Part shown: piece after piece, positions 34,808-43,078 of the stretch
How the letters are laid out: every line of letters begins with the position of its first letter
Numbering within the stretch: the first letter of the stretch is position 1
Assembly: GCF_030269485.1 (NCBI RefSeq)
Contig: NZ_BSTL01000036.1
Location: forward strand, 29,595-93,594
Direction: 5' to 3'
Length of the DNA: 64,000 nucleotides
Source of the DNA: Actinoplanes sp. NBRC 103695
GTDB taxonomy: Bacteria > Actinomycetota > Actinomycetes > Mycobacteriales > Micromonosporaceae
Notes under the pieces: model-generated
Databases searched by the model: none
What the model was told of the DNA's origin: nothing
The model's input: only the letters and a program-made list of their open reading frames with translations
Program-made: the position numbers and the translations under genes

Positions 34808-36025
34808 GTGCGTCGCAATACCTTCCTGCTCACCCGCGAGTACCCACCACACACGGTGGGCGGGACGAGCACCGTGGCCAGAAATCTCGCGGTCGGGCTG
34901 GTCCGGCGTGGGCTGCCGGTCCAGGTGCTCACCACTGCGCCCGGCGCCGCGCGTGAGACCGAGGAGACGGTGGACGGCGTGCTGGTCAAGCGCGTGCCGG
35001 TCGGCAGCGTCTACGACCAGAGCATCCCGGCGCGGCGGCGAATCCTCGCGGCGGCCGACCGGCTGGCCGCCGACCACGGGCCGCCCGGTGCGCTGGTGGT
35101 GCCTGATCTGTTCAGCTGGCCGGAGGCGGCGGTGTTTCGCGGCCGGCACGCGGCGCCGCTGATCAACGTGCTGCTCCAGGACTTCCGAGCGATCACCCCG
35201 TACGACCGGGACGGCCACCGGGTCACCACCGGCGTCGGCGGCGTCCACGAGGATCTGGTCCGGCTCGAGGAGAACGCCTGCCGGTCGAGTGACCACACCG
35301 TCTACATCAGCCGGGCGCTCCAGGAGGCGATTACCGGTCACTACCCCGGTATCGAGGACCGTGGCAGCGTCGTCCACCTGGGTGTCGACCTGACCGAGAT
35401 CGACGCGGTCCGGGCCGACCCGGCGCCGCTGCGGCGCAAGGCCGCGTTACTCGGCGACTCGCCCGCGCGCCTGGTGGTCGGCGCCGGCCGGTTGGTGCCG
35501 GTGAAGGGCTTCGGGCACCTGGTCGACGCGGTCGCCCGGATCAACCGCGGGCTCGTTCCGGGCGGTCCGGTCCGGCTGGTGCTGCTGGGGGCCGGGCCGG
35601 AGGCGCCGCATCTGCGCGCACAGGCTGACGACCTGGTCATCCTCAGCGACCTGCCCCGTTCGGAGGTGCTCGGCTGGATGTCGGTCGCGGACGTCGCCGT
35701 CGTGCCCAGCCTCTGGGAGTCGTTCTGCTATGTCTGCGCGGAGATGATGGCGCTGGAGCGGCCGGTGGTCGCCGCCGCGGTCGACTCCCTGCGCGAGCTG
35801 ATCCCGCACGGCTCGGTGGGCTATCCGGTGCCCGTCGACGGGCCCTCGGGCGCCCGGCGGCTCGACCCGGCCATGCTCGCCGGCCGCATCTCCGACGCCC
35901 TCACCGACCCCGGCGCCGCCGAGCGTGGCCGCGCCGCGCGCCGGCGGGTCCTCGACAACTTCACTCTGGACCGGTATGCCGCCGAGGTCGCGGCCATTGC
36001 GGAGAGTCTGCTCGCCCATGCCTGA
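34808..36025 (+). CDS. Family 4 (GT-B) glycosyltransferase, first gene of the central operon
   Basis: The 405-aa protein has the GT-B form: N-terminal EYPPHTVGGTSTVARNLA and C-terminal donor domain VVGAGRLVPVKGFGHLVDA, LLGAGPEAPHL and the EX7E-like PSLWESFCYVCAEMMALE. It is a retaining glycosyltransferase using a nucleotide sugar. GTG 34808 follows GGGAGG by 8 nt. Its 3' end overlaps the CobT-like gene by 8 bp, starting a run of overlapping genes to 40876. Confidence 0.9.
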   Translation: MRRNTFLLTREYPPHTVGGTSTVARNLAVGLVRRGLPVQVLTTAPGAARETEETVDGVLVKRVPVGSVYDQSIPARRRILAAADRLAADHGPPGALVVPDLFSWPEAAVFRGRHAAPLINVLLQDFRAITPYDRDGHRVTTGVGGVHEDLVRLEENACRSSDHTVYISRALQEAITGHYPGIEDRGSVVHLGVDLTEIDAVRADPAPLRRKAALLGDSPARLVVGAGRLVPVKGFGHLVDAVARINRGLVPGGPVRLVLLGAGPEAPHLRAQADDLVILSDLPRSEVLGWMSVADVAVVPSLWESFCYVCAEMMALERPVVAAAVDSLRELIPHGSVGYPVPVDGPSGARRLDPAMLAGRISDALTDPGAAERGRAARRRVLDNFTLDRYAAEVAAIAESLLAHA

Positions 36026-37100
36026 CCCGACCCATGTGGATCTGCCGGCCGGAGTCCGCGAACTGTGCGACGCGGTCGTGCCGCCCGACCGCCGGCAGGC
36101 GCGCCTCGCCCAGGTCCGCCAGCTCACCGTCGCCCGCCCCGCGGGCAGCCTCGGCCGGCTCGACGACGCGGTGCTGCATGTCGCGGGGATCCGGCGCACC
36201 ACACGCCCCGAGCCGCTGGCCGGGGTGGTGAGCGTGCTCGCCGGTGACCACGGTGTGGCCGCTCACGGCACCTCCCGCTTCCGGTACGGCCTCACCGGAC
36301 GAGTGCTGGCCCTGATCAACGAGGGCCGGGCACCGGTGAACCGGCTGGCCGCGAGGGTGCCTGCTCGGGTGGAGACCGCTGACCTCGGCTTGGCCGAACC
36401 GGTCGGAGACCCGCGCTACCGGGTCGCCGCGGGCACGGCCGACCTGTGCGTGAGGGACGCGATGACCAGGGCGGAGACCGAGCTGGCGCTGGCGAACGGG
36501 GCCAGGTACGCCGTCGAGCGGCTGGCCGGGTCCGGGATGGTCGGCGTCGGCGAGATCGGGGTCGGAAACACCACCGCGACCTCCGCGCTGGCGGCACGGC
36601 TGCTCGGCGTGCCGGCCGCCATCACCGTCGGCGCCGGGTCCGGAGTGGACGACGCCACCGTGCTGCGCAAGCGCGAGCTCATCGAGATGGCACTGGCCCG
36701 GACCGCCGCCCTGCCGGACGACCCGCTGCGGCTGCTGGCGGGCCTGGGCGGGCTGGAGATCGCGGGCAACGTCGGCCTCATCCTGGCGGCCGCCGCCGAC
36801 CGCCGGGTCATCGTCCTCGACGGCGCCATCACGGCAGTCGCGGCACTGATCGCGGTGCGGCTCTGCCCGGCCGTACGCGAGCATCTGATCGCCGGGCACC
36901 TCTCCAATGAGCCGGTTCACCGGCTGCTGCTCGCCGAGCTGTGCCTGAAACCCTTGTTGAGCCTCGAGATGCGACTGGGTATGGCCTCCGGCGCGGCGAT
37001 GGCGATGGCGCTGCTGACCGGCGCGCTCGACGTGGTCGCGGCGACCCCGGACGCCGTCGAGGCCGGGCTGGCGCCCGGCGCCGCCGAGGCGGCCCGATGA
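36018..37100 (+). CDS. CobT-like phosphoribosyltransferase lacking the expected catalytic Glu
   Basis: CobT moves the ribose-phosphate of nicotinate mononucleotide onto a base (dimethylbenzimidazole) in the alpha configuration; ArsAB relatives use phenols. The 360-aa protein keeps the fold and length: VLAGDHGVAAHGTSRF, GEIGVGNTTATSAL and the late LLSLEMRLGMASGAAMAMA. In CobT the last motif reads RLGEGxGAA, whose Glu is the catalytic base; here Met322 replaces it, while the Glu in GEIGVGNTT remains. No other cobalamin gene is present. A HAD phosphatase follows with ATGA overlap. I infer an alpha-riboside maker for a cluster metabolite, acting on an acceptor that needs no such base. An inactive or differently based enzyme is the alternative. 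Confidence 0.85.
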   Translation: MPDPTHVDLPAGVRELCDAVVPPDRRQARLAQVRQLTVARPAGSLGRLDDAVLHVAGIRRTTRPEPLAGVVSVLAGDHGVAAHGTSRFRYGLTGRVLALINEGRAPVNRLAARVPARVETADLGLAEPVGDPRYRVAAGTADLCVRDAMTRAETELALANGARYAVERLAGSGMVGVGEIGVGNTTATSALAARLLGVPAAITVGAGSGVDDATVLRKRELIEMALARTAALPDDPLRLLAGLGGLEIAGNVGLILAAAADRRVIVLDGAITAVAALIAVRLCPAVREHLIAGHLSNEPVHRLLLAELCLKPLLSLEMRLGMASGAAMAMALLTGALDVVAATPDAVEAGLAPGAAEAAR

Positions 37101-37726
37101 CGATGATCCGGGGCGTCGTCTTCGACCTCGACGGCACGCTCGTCGACTCGTGGCGGCCGCATGTCGCTGCCCTGCGTCGCGCGGCCGTCGCGGCCGGGCG
37201 GCCGCCCGCCTCCGCCGCGGCGCTGCTGGCCGCGCAGCGGGTGACCGACCGGGACACGGTGCGGGCGCTGACCGGACCCGACGCGTTCGCGGCGGGGTGG
37301 CGGGCGTACCGGGACGGCTTCGCCGACGACGTCGCGGCGGCCGGTGACCCCTCCGCCGACGGGCTGCACGAGGTGGTCCGGCGGTTGCGGTCGGCCGGTC
37401 TGGTGCTCGGCGTCTGCACCGGACGGTCCCGCCGTGAGGCCGCCCGGTTGCTTGCCGCCGCGAGCGCGGACATCCCGCTGACGGTGGCCCGGGAGGACAC
37501 CCGCGAGCCCAAGCCGCACCCTGCCGGGCTGTGGCTGGCGTTGCGGCGCCTCGACCTGACCGCCGCCGATGCGGTCTATGTCGGGGACACCGCCGCCGAT
37601 GCGGCGCAGGGGATCGCCGCGGGCGTCCGCACCGTTCTCGTCGGGAGCCGTGGCGAGCGTCCTCCGGGCGTACCCCGGCTTGACCGCCTCTGCGATCTGC
37701 CCGCCCACCTGGAAAGGACCGCATGA
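37097..37726 (+). CDS. HAD-superfamily phosphatase
   Basis: A 209-aa HAD hydrolase: nucleophile motif VVFDLDGTLVDS, motif II CTGRSRREA, motif III lysine in EPKPHPAGL, and acidic motif IV YVGDTAADAAQG. It resembles phosphoglycolate-phosphatase/beta-phosphoglucomutase types with an alpha-helical cap. It overlaps the CobT-like gene, so it probably removes the 5'-phosphate of the ribotide made there, leaving a riboside. The order mirrors CobT followed by alpha-ribazole phosphatase, although that phosphatase belongs to a different fold. Confidence 0.88.
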   Translation: MTMIRGVVFDLDGTLVDSWRPHVAALRRAAVAAGRPPASAAALLAAQRVTDRDTVRALTGPDAFAAGWRAYRDGFADDVAAAGDPSADGLHEVVRRLRSAGLVLGVCTGRSRREAARLLAAASADIPLTVAREDTREPKPHPAGLWLALRRLDLTAADAVYVGDTAADAAQGIAAGVRTVLVGSRGERPPGVPRLDRLCDLPAHLERTA

Positions 37727-39069
37727 TGTTCGCTTCCGCGGTGCGCGCGAACGGCGTACCCGGCTCGGCGGTCGCGTTCACCGCCGATGGCCGGACCTGG
37801 ACCCGCGACGACTTGTTCGCCGCCGCCGACGATCTCGGCGGCGCCCTGGGTCGCGAGATCCCGCCCGGACAGCCGGTGGCACTGCGGCTGACCGATCCGG
37901 CGGCGGCCGTCGTAGCCACGCTGGCCTGCGACGCGCTCGGCCTGGCGGTGGTGCACGTCGACCCGGCGCTGCCCGAGCCGCCGCCGCTGGCCACGGTGAC
38001 CGACGACGGGCTGCTGCCCGCGAGAGCCGGGGCGACCAGCCACGCGAGCCGGCCGCCCGGGTCGCACACCTTTCTGACCTCGGGGTCGACCGGTGTGCCG
38101 GTGGGCGTCGTGCGATCCGGCGAGGCGGTGCTGGCCGACGCGCGCCGGGTCGCTGCGTTCCTGGGTTACCGGCCGGACGAGCCGGTGCTGAACGCGACAC
38201 CACTGTTCCATGTGTACGGTTTCAACTACGGCCTGGCCGGTCCGCTGCTCACCGGCGCGCCGGTGACCTTCGCGCCGTCCCGCTCGGTGCCCAGCCAGCT
38301 CGGGCGGGTGGCGGCGCGGTCCGGCGCGGTCACGATGATCGCGCTGCCGTTCCACTACGGCCTGCTGGCCGGCCGGGCGCTGCCGGACGGGTTCGGCGGC
38401 CTCCGCCAGGCCGTGTCGGCGGGCGCGCCACTCGCCGACGGCGCGATCACCTCGATCGTCGAGGCGGATGTCTTCACGCTGTACAACTGCTACGGCTCGT
38501 CCGAGGCCGGGGCGATCACGCTGGGCCGGTTGACCGGCACGGAGGCACCGGGCACCGTGGGCCGCCCGCTGCCCGGCGTGCGGTTCCGGGTGGATCCGTC
38601 GGTCGGCCCGGACGGCACCGGGGAGTTGCTGCTGTGGTCCGATTCGCTGGCGCTCGGCCGGCTCGGGCCGGAGGGCGTACGGCCACTGCCCGGTGCGGAC
38701 GGCTGGTTCCGCACCGGCGACCTGGTGCGGCCACCCGGGCCTGATCAGGTGCTCCAGCTCTCCGGTCGGGTGAACGCTCTGATCAACGTTGCCGGCGAGA
38801 AGGTCTCCCCTGGCGACGTGGAGCGGGTGCTCGCCGCGCATCCCGCGGTCGCCGAGACCTACGTCTTCGCGTCGCCGGACCGGGCTCGCGGGCAGGTGCC
38901 GACGGCGCTGGTGGTGCTGCGTACGCCGGAACCGGTCGAGAACCTGGTCGGGTGGTGCCGCGACAAGCTGGCCCCCCACCAGGTGCCGCGGTCCATCACG
39001 ATCGTCGCCGAACTGCCGCGCTCGGCCACCGGAAAAATCGTCACCGGCCCGATCGGCGGCCGCTCGTGA
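37723..39069 (+). CDS. AMP-dependent acyl/aryl-CoA ligase
   Basis: A 448-aa ANL enzyme: P-loop-like TFLTSGSTGVPVGVVRSGE (usually ends PKG; Lys replaced by Val), YNCYGSSEAGAI, WFRTGDLV, and the terminal PRSATGKIV lysine. It is shorter than usual (about 500). Neighbouring chorismate-lyase-like and carrier-protein genes suggest it activates an aryl acid such as hydroxybenzoate for CoA or ACP. The substrate cannot be read from sequence. ATG overlaps the phosphatase stop. Confidence 0.87.
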   Translation: MMFASAVRANGVPGSAVAFTADGRTWTRDDLFAAADDLGGALGREIPPGQPVALRLTDPAAAVVATLACDALGLAVVHVDPALPEPPPLATVTDDGLLPARAGATSHASRPPGSHTFLTSGSTGVPVGVVRSGEAVLADARRVAAFLGYRPDEPVLNATPLFHVYGFNYGLAGPLLTGAPVTFAPSRSVPSQLGRVAARSGAVTMIALPFHYGLLAGRALPDGFGGLRQAVSAGAPLADGAITSIVEADVFTLYNCYGSSEAGAITLGRLTGTEAPGTVGRPLPGVRFRVDPSVGPDGTGELLLWSDSLALGRLGPEGVRPLPGADGWFRTGDLVRPPGPDQVLQLSGRVNALINVAGEKVSPGDVERVLAAHPAVAETYVFASPDRARGQVPTALVVLRTPEPVENLVGWCRDKLAPHQVPRSITIVAELPRSATGKIVTGPIGGRS

Positions 39070-39602
39070 TCGCCGCCGGCGCACCGGCGGCCGACCCGTT
39101 CGGTCTGGCCGGCCGGATGCTGATCGCCTCCGACGGCACGGTCACGCCGATGCTCGAGCTGATGGTCGGCGAGCAGATCGTGACCGCCGGCCTGAAGCAG
39201 TTCCCGGTGCCGGCCGACCCCGAGCACGAGAGCCTGCTGCCCGCCCCGCCTGGGACCGCCCTGCTGCAACGCACCACCCGGCTGGCCGGCGCGCGGTCCG
39301 GTGTCACCTACGTCCGGGCCACCTCGCTGCTGCTGCTCGACGCGCTGCCCGCCGAGTTGCGCCGGGACCTGCTGGTAACGCCGGAGCCGATCGGCCGGGT
39401 GCTGCGGCGTACCCGGGTGGAGACCTACCGAGACCTGATCAGCTGGGCGCCCTGCGGCTCCGCGTCGGACGAGGCGTACCGGCGCTACCGCATCCTCATC
39501 GGCGGCGTGCCCGCCCTGCTCATCGACGAACTGTTCACCGCCGCCTGCTTCCGGGGTGCCCGCGCCGCGGCCGCGGCCCGCGTTCACCAGGAGATGCCAT
39601 GA
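39066..39602 (+). CDS. Chorismate pyruvate-lyase-like (UbiC/DUF98-type) protein
   Basis: The 178-aa protein matches the lyase pattern: LIASDGTVTPMLELMVGEQI, then RTTRLAGARSGVTYVRATSL and LPAELRRDLLVTPEPIGRVL. The late RVETYRDLISW segment is also typical. Chorismate lyases release pyruvate and 4-hydroxybenzoate, and actinomycetes use them to make hydroxybenzoate starters. Similarity is moderate, so 3-hydroxybenzoate formation or a related activity is possible. It lies between an acyl ligase and an aminotransferase with 4-bp overlaps. Confidence 0.7.
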   Translation: MIAAGAPAADPFGLAGRMLIASDGTVTPMLELMVGEQIVTAGLKQFPVPADPEHESLLPAPPGTALLQRTTRLAGARSGVTYVRATSLLLLDALPAELRRDLLVTPEPIGRVLRRTRVETYRDLISWAPCGSASDEAYRRYRILIGGVPALLIDELFTAACFRGARAAAAARVHQEMP

Positions 39603-40876
39603 CACCGTCCGACCGTTATCCGCTCTGGGAATCGCTCACGCCGCCGAGCCGGTTCGGCGACCCGGGCCGCACCGCGGTGCGTGCCGAAGGCACCCGGATC
39701 CTCTTCGAGGACGGCGCCTGGCGGCTCTGCGCCACCAGCGGGCTGTGGAACGTCAGCCTCGGGTACGGCAACCTCCGGATCGCCGAGGCCGTCGCCGAGG
39801 CCCTGCGCGACGCGTCGTACCTGTCCCTGTTCCGGGGCGGGCACCGGCTCGCCGTGGAGGCGTCCCGGCAGCTGCTCGACCTGGCCGGTCCGGAACACTT
39901 CGGCCGGGTCGCGTACGCCACCTCCGGCGGATCGGCCAACGACCAGGCCATGAAGATCGCCCGGCAGTTCTGGTCCCTGCGCCGGCAGTACCGCCGCCGG
40001 ATCATCGTCGGGCTGCGGGGCAGCTACCACGGCCTGACGTACGGTAGTCACGGCCTCAGCGGCATGGCGTTGGCGCAGAGCTACTACAGCGTCGATCAGA
40101 GCCTGATACGGCACGTCAGCCACGCCGACCCGGCCGAGCTGCGCGCGCTGCTGGAGAAGGAGGGCGACCGGATCGCCGCGGTCGTGGTCGAGCCGGTGCT
40201 CGGCACGGGCGCCCACCCACTGCCGCCAGCGATGCTCGAAGCCCTCCACGATCTGCGCGACGAGTACGGCTTTCTGCTGGTCGCCGACGAGGTCGCCACC
40301 GGTTTCGGCCGGACCGGGCCGGTCTTCGCGAGCACGGAATGGCGTTCCCGTCCGGACCTGATGCTGGTGTCCAAGGCGCTCACCAACGGAACCTGCGCGG
40401 CAGCGGCCATCCTCGTCTCGCACCAGGTCTGCGCCGCCTTCGAGAAACACGACGCGGTTCTCACGCACGCCGAGACGTCGGCCGGGCTGCCCGCCACCTG
40501 CGCCGCCATCCTGGCAACGCTGGCCGAGATGCGCCGGCTGACCGTGTTCGCGCGCGGCCGGGTGGTGGGCGACGGGCTGACCCGGGTGATCGCCGGGCTG
40601 GCCGATCATCCGCTGGTCGCCGGCGACGGCGGGGTGGGTTGTTTCCGAGCCGTGCGGCTGCGGCTCCACGGACGGGAGCTGGCCGACGCCGACGTGGTGC
40701 GGGTGATGGACGAGATCCGTACGGCCGGGGTCGTGGTCTCCCCCGGCCCGAGCTGCATCCAGATCTCACCGGCCCTGGTCTATCAGAAGGACGACCTCGA
40801 CGAACTGGCCGCCGGGCTGCGTGCCGGGCTGGACCAGGCGTACGAGCGCCTGCTCGCGGTGAGCGTGCCGGCATGA
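39599..40876 (+). CDS. Class III PLP-dependent aminotransferase
   Basis: A 425-aa fold-type I aminotransferase: TSGGSANDQAMKIARQFW (phosphate-binding region), RGSYHGLTYGSHGLSG, VVVEPVLGTG, LLVADEVATGFGRTG and the PLP lysine in LVSKALTNGT. It resembles DAPA/glutamate-semialdehyde-type enzymes that move omega- or keto-amino groups. In the cluster it may install an amine on a keto intermediate. The ATG overlaps the upstream stop. 77 bp separate it from the next gene. Confidence 0.92.
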   Translation: MTPSDRYPLWESLTPPSRFGDPGRTAVRAEGTRILFEDGAWRLCATSGLWNVSLGYGNLRIAEAVAEALRDASYLSLFRGGHRLAVEASRQLLDLAGPEHFGRVAYATSGGSANDQAMKIARQFWSLRRQYRRRIIVGLRGSYHGLTYGSHGLSGMALAQSYYSVDQSLIRHVSHADPAELRALLEKEGDRIAAVVVEPVLGTGAHPLPPAMLEALHDLRDEYGFLLVADEVATGFGRTGPVFASTEWRSRPDLMLVSKALTNGTCAAAAILVSHQVCAAFEKHDAVLTHAETSAGLPATCAAILATLAEMRRLTVFARGRVVGDGLTRVIAGLADHPLVAGDGGVGCFRAVRLRLHGRELADADVVRVMDEIRTAGVVVSPGPSCIQISPALVYQKDDLDELAAGLRAGLDQAYERLLAVSVPA

Positions 40877-40953
40877 CCGCGACGACCCGCGCTGACGACC
40901 CGGCTGCCGTGCCGGCACCAGACCCGCCATACCCTCAGGAAAGGATCCCTTCG

Positions 40954-42006
40954 ATGGCCGACTCCGAGACGGTCCCGCACGATCCGAACATCACGCTGGT
41001 CGAGGGCTTCGTGCCGGTGATCGACCTCGGCTTCACCCGGACGCCGAACCCGGACCGCGAGGCCGCCACCGCCCGGGCCATCGGCCAAGCGTGCAGCACC
41101 AGCGGCTTCTTCGTGGTCGTCGGGCACGGCGTGCCGCAGTCGCTGATCGACGCGACCTGCGAAATCACCCGAAAGTTCTTCCTTCAGCCGGAGGAGGTCA
41201 AGCGGGAGATCGCGTACGACCCGATGGACAGCCTGCACCGCGGCTGGTCCACCTGGCGGTCGTTGCAGAAGTTCTCCGCCTGCCGGATCGGTGAGCCCCT
41301 GCTCGGCGGCGAGCAGGAGCCGGGCGTCTGCGACGAGAAGCTGATCGCTCCGAACCGCTGGCCGGCGCTACCCGGGTTCAAGGAGACGTGGCTGGCCTAC
41401 TACCTCGCGATCGAGGCGATGTCCCGGCGGCTGCATCGGTTGCTGGCGCTGGCGCTGGACCTGCCGGCGGACTGGTTCGAGGACAAGATCGACAACCATA
41501 TGACGCCGCTGGCCGCCAACTACTTCCTGCCCGCCGCCGAGCCCGGCGAGCACGGTCCACTGCGGACCGAGGCGCACACCGACTTCGGCACGGTCACGGT
41601 GCTCTACCCGGAGAACACACCGGGCGGCGGCCTGCAGGTGCGCGACCGGGACAAGCAATGGCTCGACGTGCCGGTGATCGAGGGCGCGTTCGTCATCAAC
41701 CTGGGCAACCTGATGGCGCAGTGGACCAACAACCGCTGGGCCAGCACCATCCACCGGGTGGTGAACCCACCGGACGACCTGGCGCACCTCGATCGCATCT
41801 CGATCCCGTTCTTCCAGCAGCCGAACCCGGACGCGATGATCTCGTGCATCCCGACCTGCTTCGACGAGGACAACCCGCCGAGGCACGCGCCGGTCACGGC
41901 GGGCGAGTACTTCATCGCGCGGTCCCGCCGGATCTTCGTGGAGCGCAGGGTCCGCGAACGCCGGGGCGAGAGCGATGAGGTCTCGCTGACCCGCATCAAC
42001 CGATGA
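40954..42006 (+). CDS. Isopenicillin-N-synthase-like Fe(II)/2-oxoglutarate oxygenase
   Basis: The 350-aa protein has the DIOX_N region (VPVIDLGFTRTPNP, SGFFVVVGHGVPQSLID) and the catalytic core: EAHTDFGTVTVLY gives HxD, STIHRVVNP the second His, and RISIPFF the RxS that grips 2-oxoglutarate. It may hydroxylate, desaturate or cyclise a carrier-bound or free intermediate. ATG 40954 has AGGAAAGG at good spacing. An upstream ATG at 40873 overlapping the aminotransferase stop would add 27 residues and lacks an SD. Confidence 0.92.
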   Translation: MADSETVPHDPNITLVEGFVPVIDLGFTRTPNPDREAATARAIGQACSTSGFFVVVGHGVPQSLIDATCEITRKFFLQPEEVKREIAYDPMDSLHRGWSTWRSLQKFSACRIGEPLLGGEQEPGVCDEKLIAPNRWPALPGFKETWLAYYLAIEAMSRRLHRLLALALDLPADWFEDKIDNHMTPLAANYFLPAAEPGEHGPLRTEAHTDFGTVTVLYPENTPGGGLQVRDRDKQWLDVPVIEGAFVINLGNLMAQWTNNRWASTIHRVVNPPDDLAHLDRISIPFFQQPNPDAMISCIPTCFDEDNPPRHAPVTAGEYFIARSRRIFVERRVRERRGESDEVSLTRINR

Positions 42007-43025
42007 CCGGCACGTTCGGGATCCGCTCGACGAGCGTCGTCCTCGGCGAACCGGCGCCGGTGCTCGCCTGCGCGCCGGAGTACGTCGAGGATGTCGGCCG
42101 GATCCGGGATCTGGGCTTCGAGACGTTCTACCGGGCGCCGGACGGCGTCGGCGTGACCGACCTCGCCGTCCGGGCCGGGACGGCGGCGCTGGCGAAGGCG
42201 GACGTGCCCGCCGACGAGGTCGACCTGGTGGTGTTCGCGATGGCCGACGTGCCGGAGTATCTGTACTGGGACGCCGCCGCCTCGGTGCAGTCCCGCCTCG
42301 GCGCGGTCCGGGCCGAGGCGGTGCTGGTGAACCAGGCGTGCAGCAGTGGCGTCGCGGCGTTCGACACGGTGGCCGGCAAGTTCGCCACTCATTCCGAGTA
42401 CCGCGTCGCCCTGCTGATCGTGGCGAACCGGATCCCGGACGCGTATTGGAACCGGATGGACTCGGCCACCGCCGTGGTGTCCGACGGCGCGGCCGCCGCG
42501 GTCCTCGTCCGTGGGCACCACGAGCAGCGATGGCTCGCCACCGACGTGCTCACCGACGGCCGGTACAGCGATGTCTTGCGGATGGAGATCGGCGGCGCGC
42601 GGCAGCCGTTCGTCGCGGGTGGCCCCGCCCCCACACCGATGGGTAACCCGGCCGACCTGATGAAGCGGTTCCTCGGCTCGAACCTGCGGTCGACCATCAA
42701 GTTCGTCCGGTACAACCGCACCCGCAACCGCGAGGTGCTGGAACGTGCTTGCAAGCGGGCCGGCGTACGTCCGGAGGACATCGACCTGGTCCTGCACATG
42801 AACGCCGACGCTCGGACCCTGAAGGACTACCGGGTGCACTGCGGGCTGACGCGGGCACGGACCAACACTGATCTCGCCCGCGAGCACGGCCACTTCGGCG
42901 CGGCCGACCAGCTGATCGCGCTCGGACTGCTGCGCGCGTCGGACGGCGTACGCACGGGCGAACTCGTGGCCCTGACCAGCACCGGCAACGGCATGCACTG
43001 GGCCTGCACGCTGCTGCGCGCCTGA
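42003..43025 (+). CDS. Ketoacyl-ACP synthase III-like enzyme with altered triad
   Basis: A 340-aa thiolase-fold protein. The nucleophile is Cys in VNQACSSGVAAF. The usual His motif HQAN appears as HMNADAR, and the usual Asn (GNTSAA) is replaced in EHGHFGAADQL by His. KAS III relatives with altered triads often do acyl transfer (ester or amide formation, as in CerJ/ChlB types) instead of decarboxylative condensation. It sits between an Fe/2OG oxygenase and a luciferase-like monooxygenase. Substrates are probably ACP- or CoA-bound. The residue differences are seen; the altered chemistry is inference. Confidence 0.88.
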   Translation: MTGTFGIRSTSVVLGEPAPVLACAPEYVEDVGRIRDLGFETFYRAPDGVGVTDLAVRAGTAALAKADVPADEVDLVVFAMADVPEYLYWDAAASVQSRLGAVRAEAVLVNQACSSGVAAFDTVAGKFATHSEYRVALLIVANRIPDAYWNRMDSATAVVSDGAAAAVLVRGHHEQRWLATDVLTDGRYSDVLRMEIGGARQPFVAGGPAPTPMGNPADLMKRFLGSNLRSTIKFVRYNRTRNREVLERACKRAGVRPEDIDLVLHMNADARTLKDYRVHCGLTRARTNTDLAREHGHFGAADQLIALGLLRASDGVRTGELVALTSTGNGMHWACTLLRA

Positions 43026-43078
43026 CCCGTACTTCTTCACCCGGCGCTGACCGGGCCAGCACACGAAGGAAGATCACG

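Noticed and set aside
36018..37726. Cobalamin lower-ligand assembly (CobT and alpha-ribazole phosphatase)
   Set aside because: The key CobT Glu is missing, the phosphatase is a HAD and not CobC, and no other cobalamin gene is nearby.
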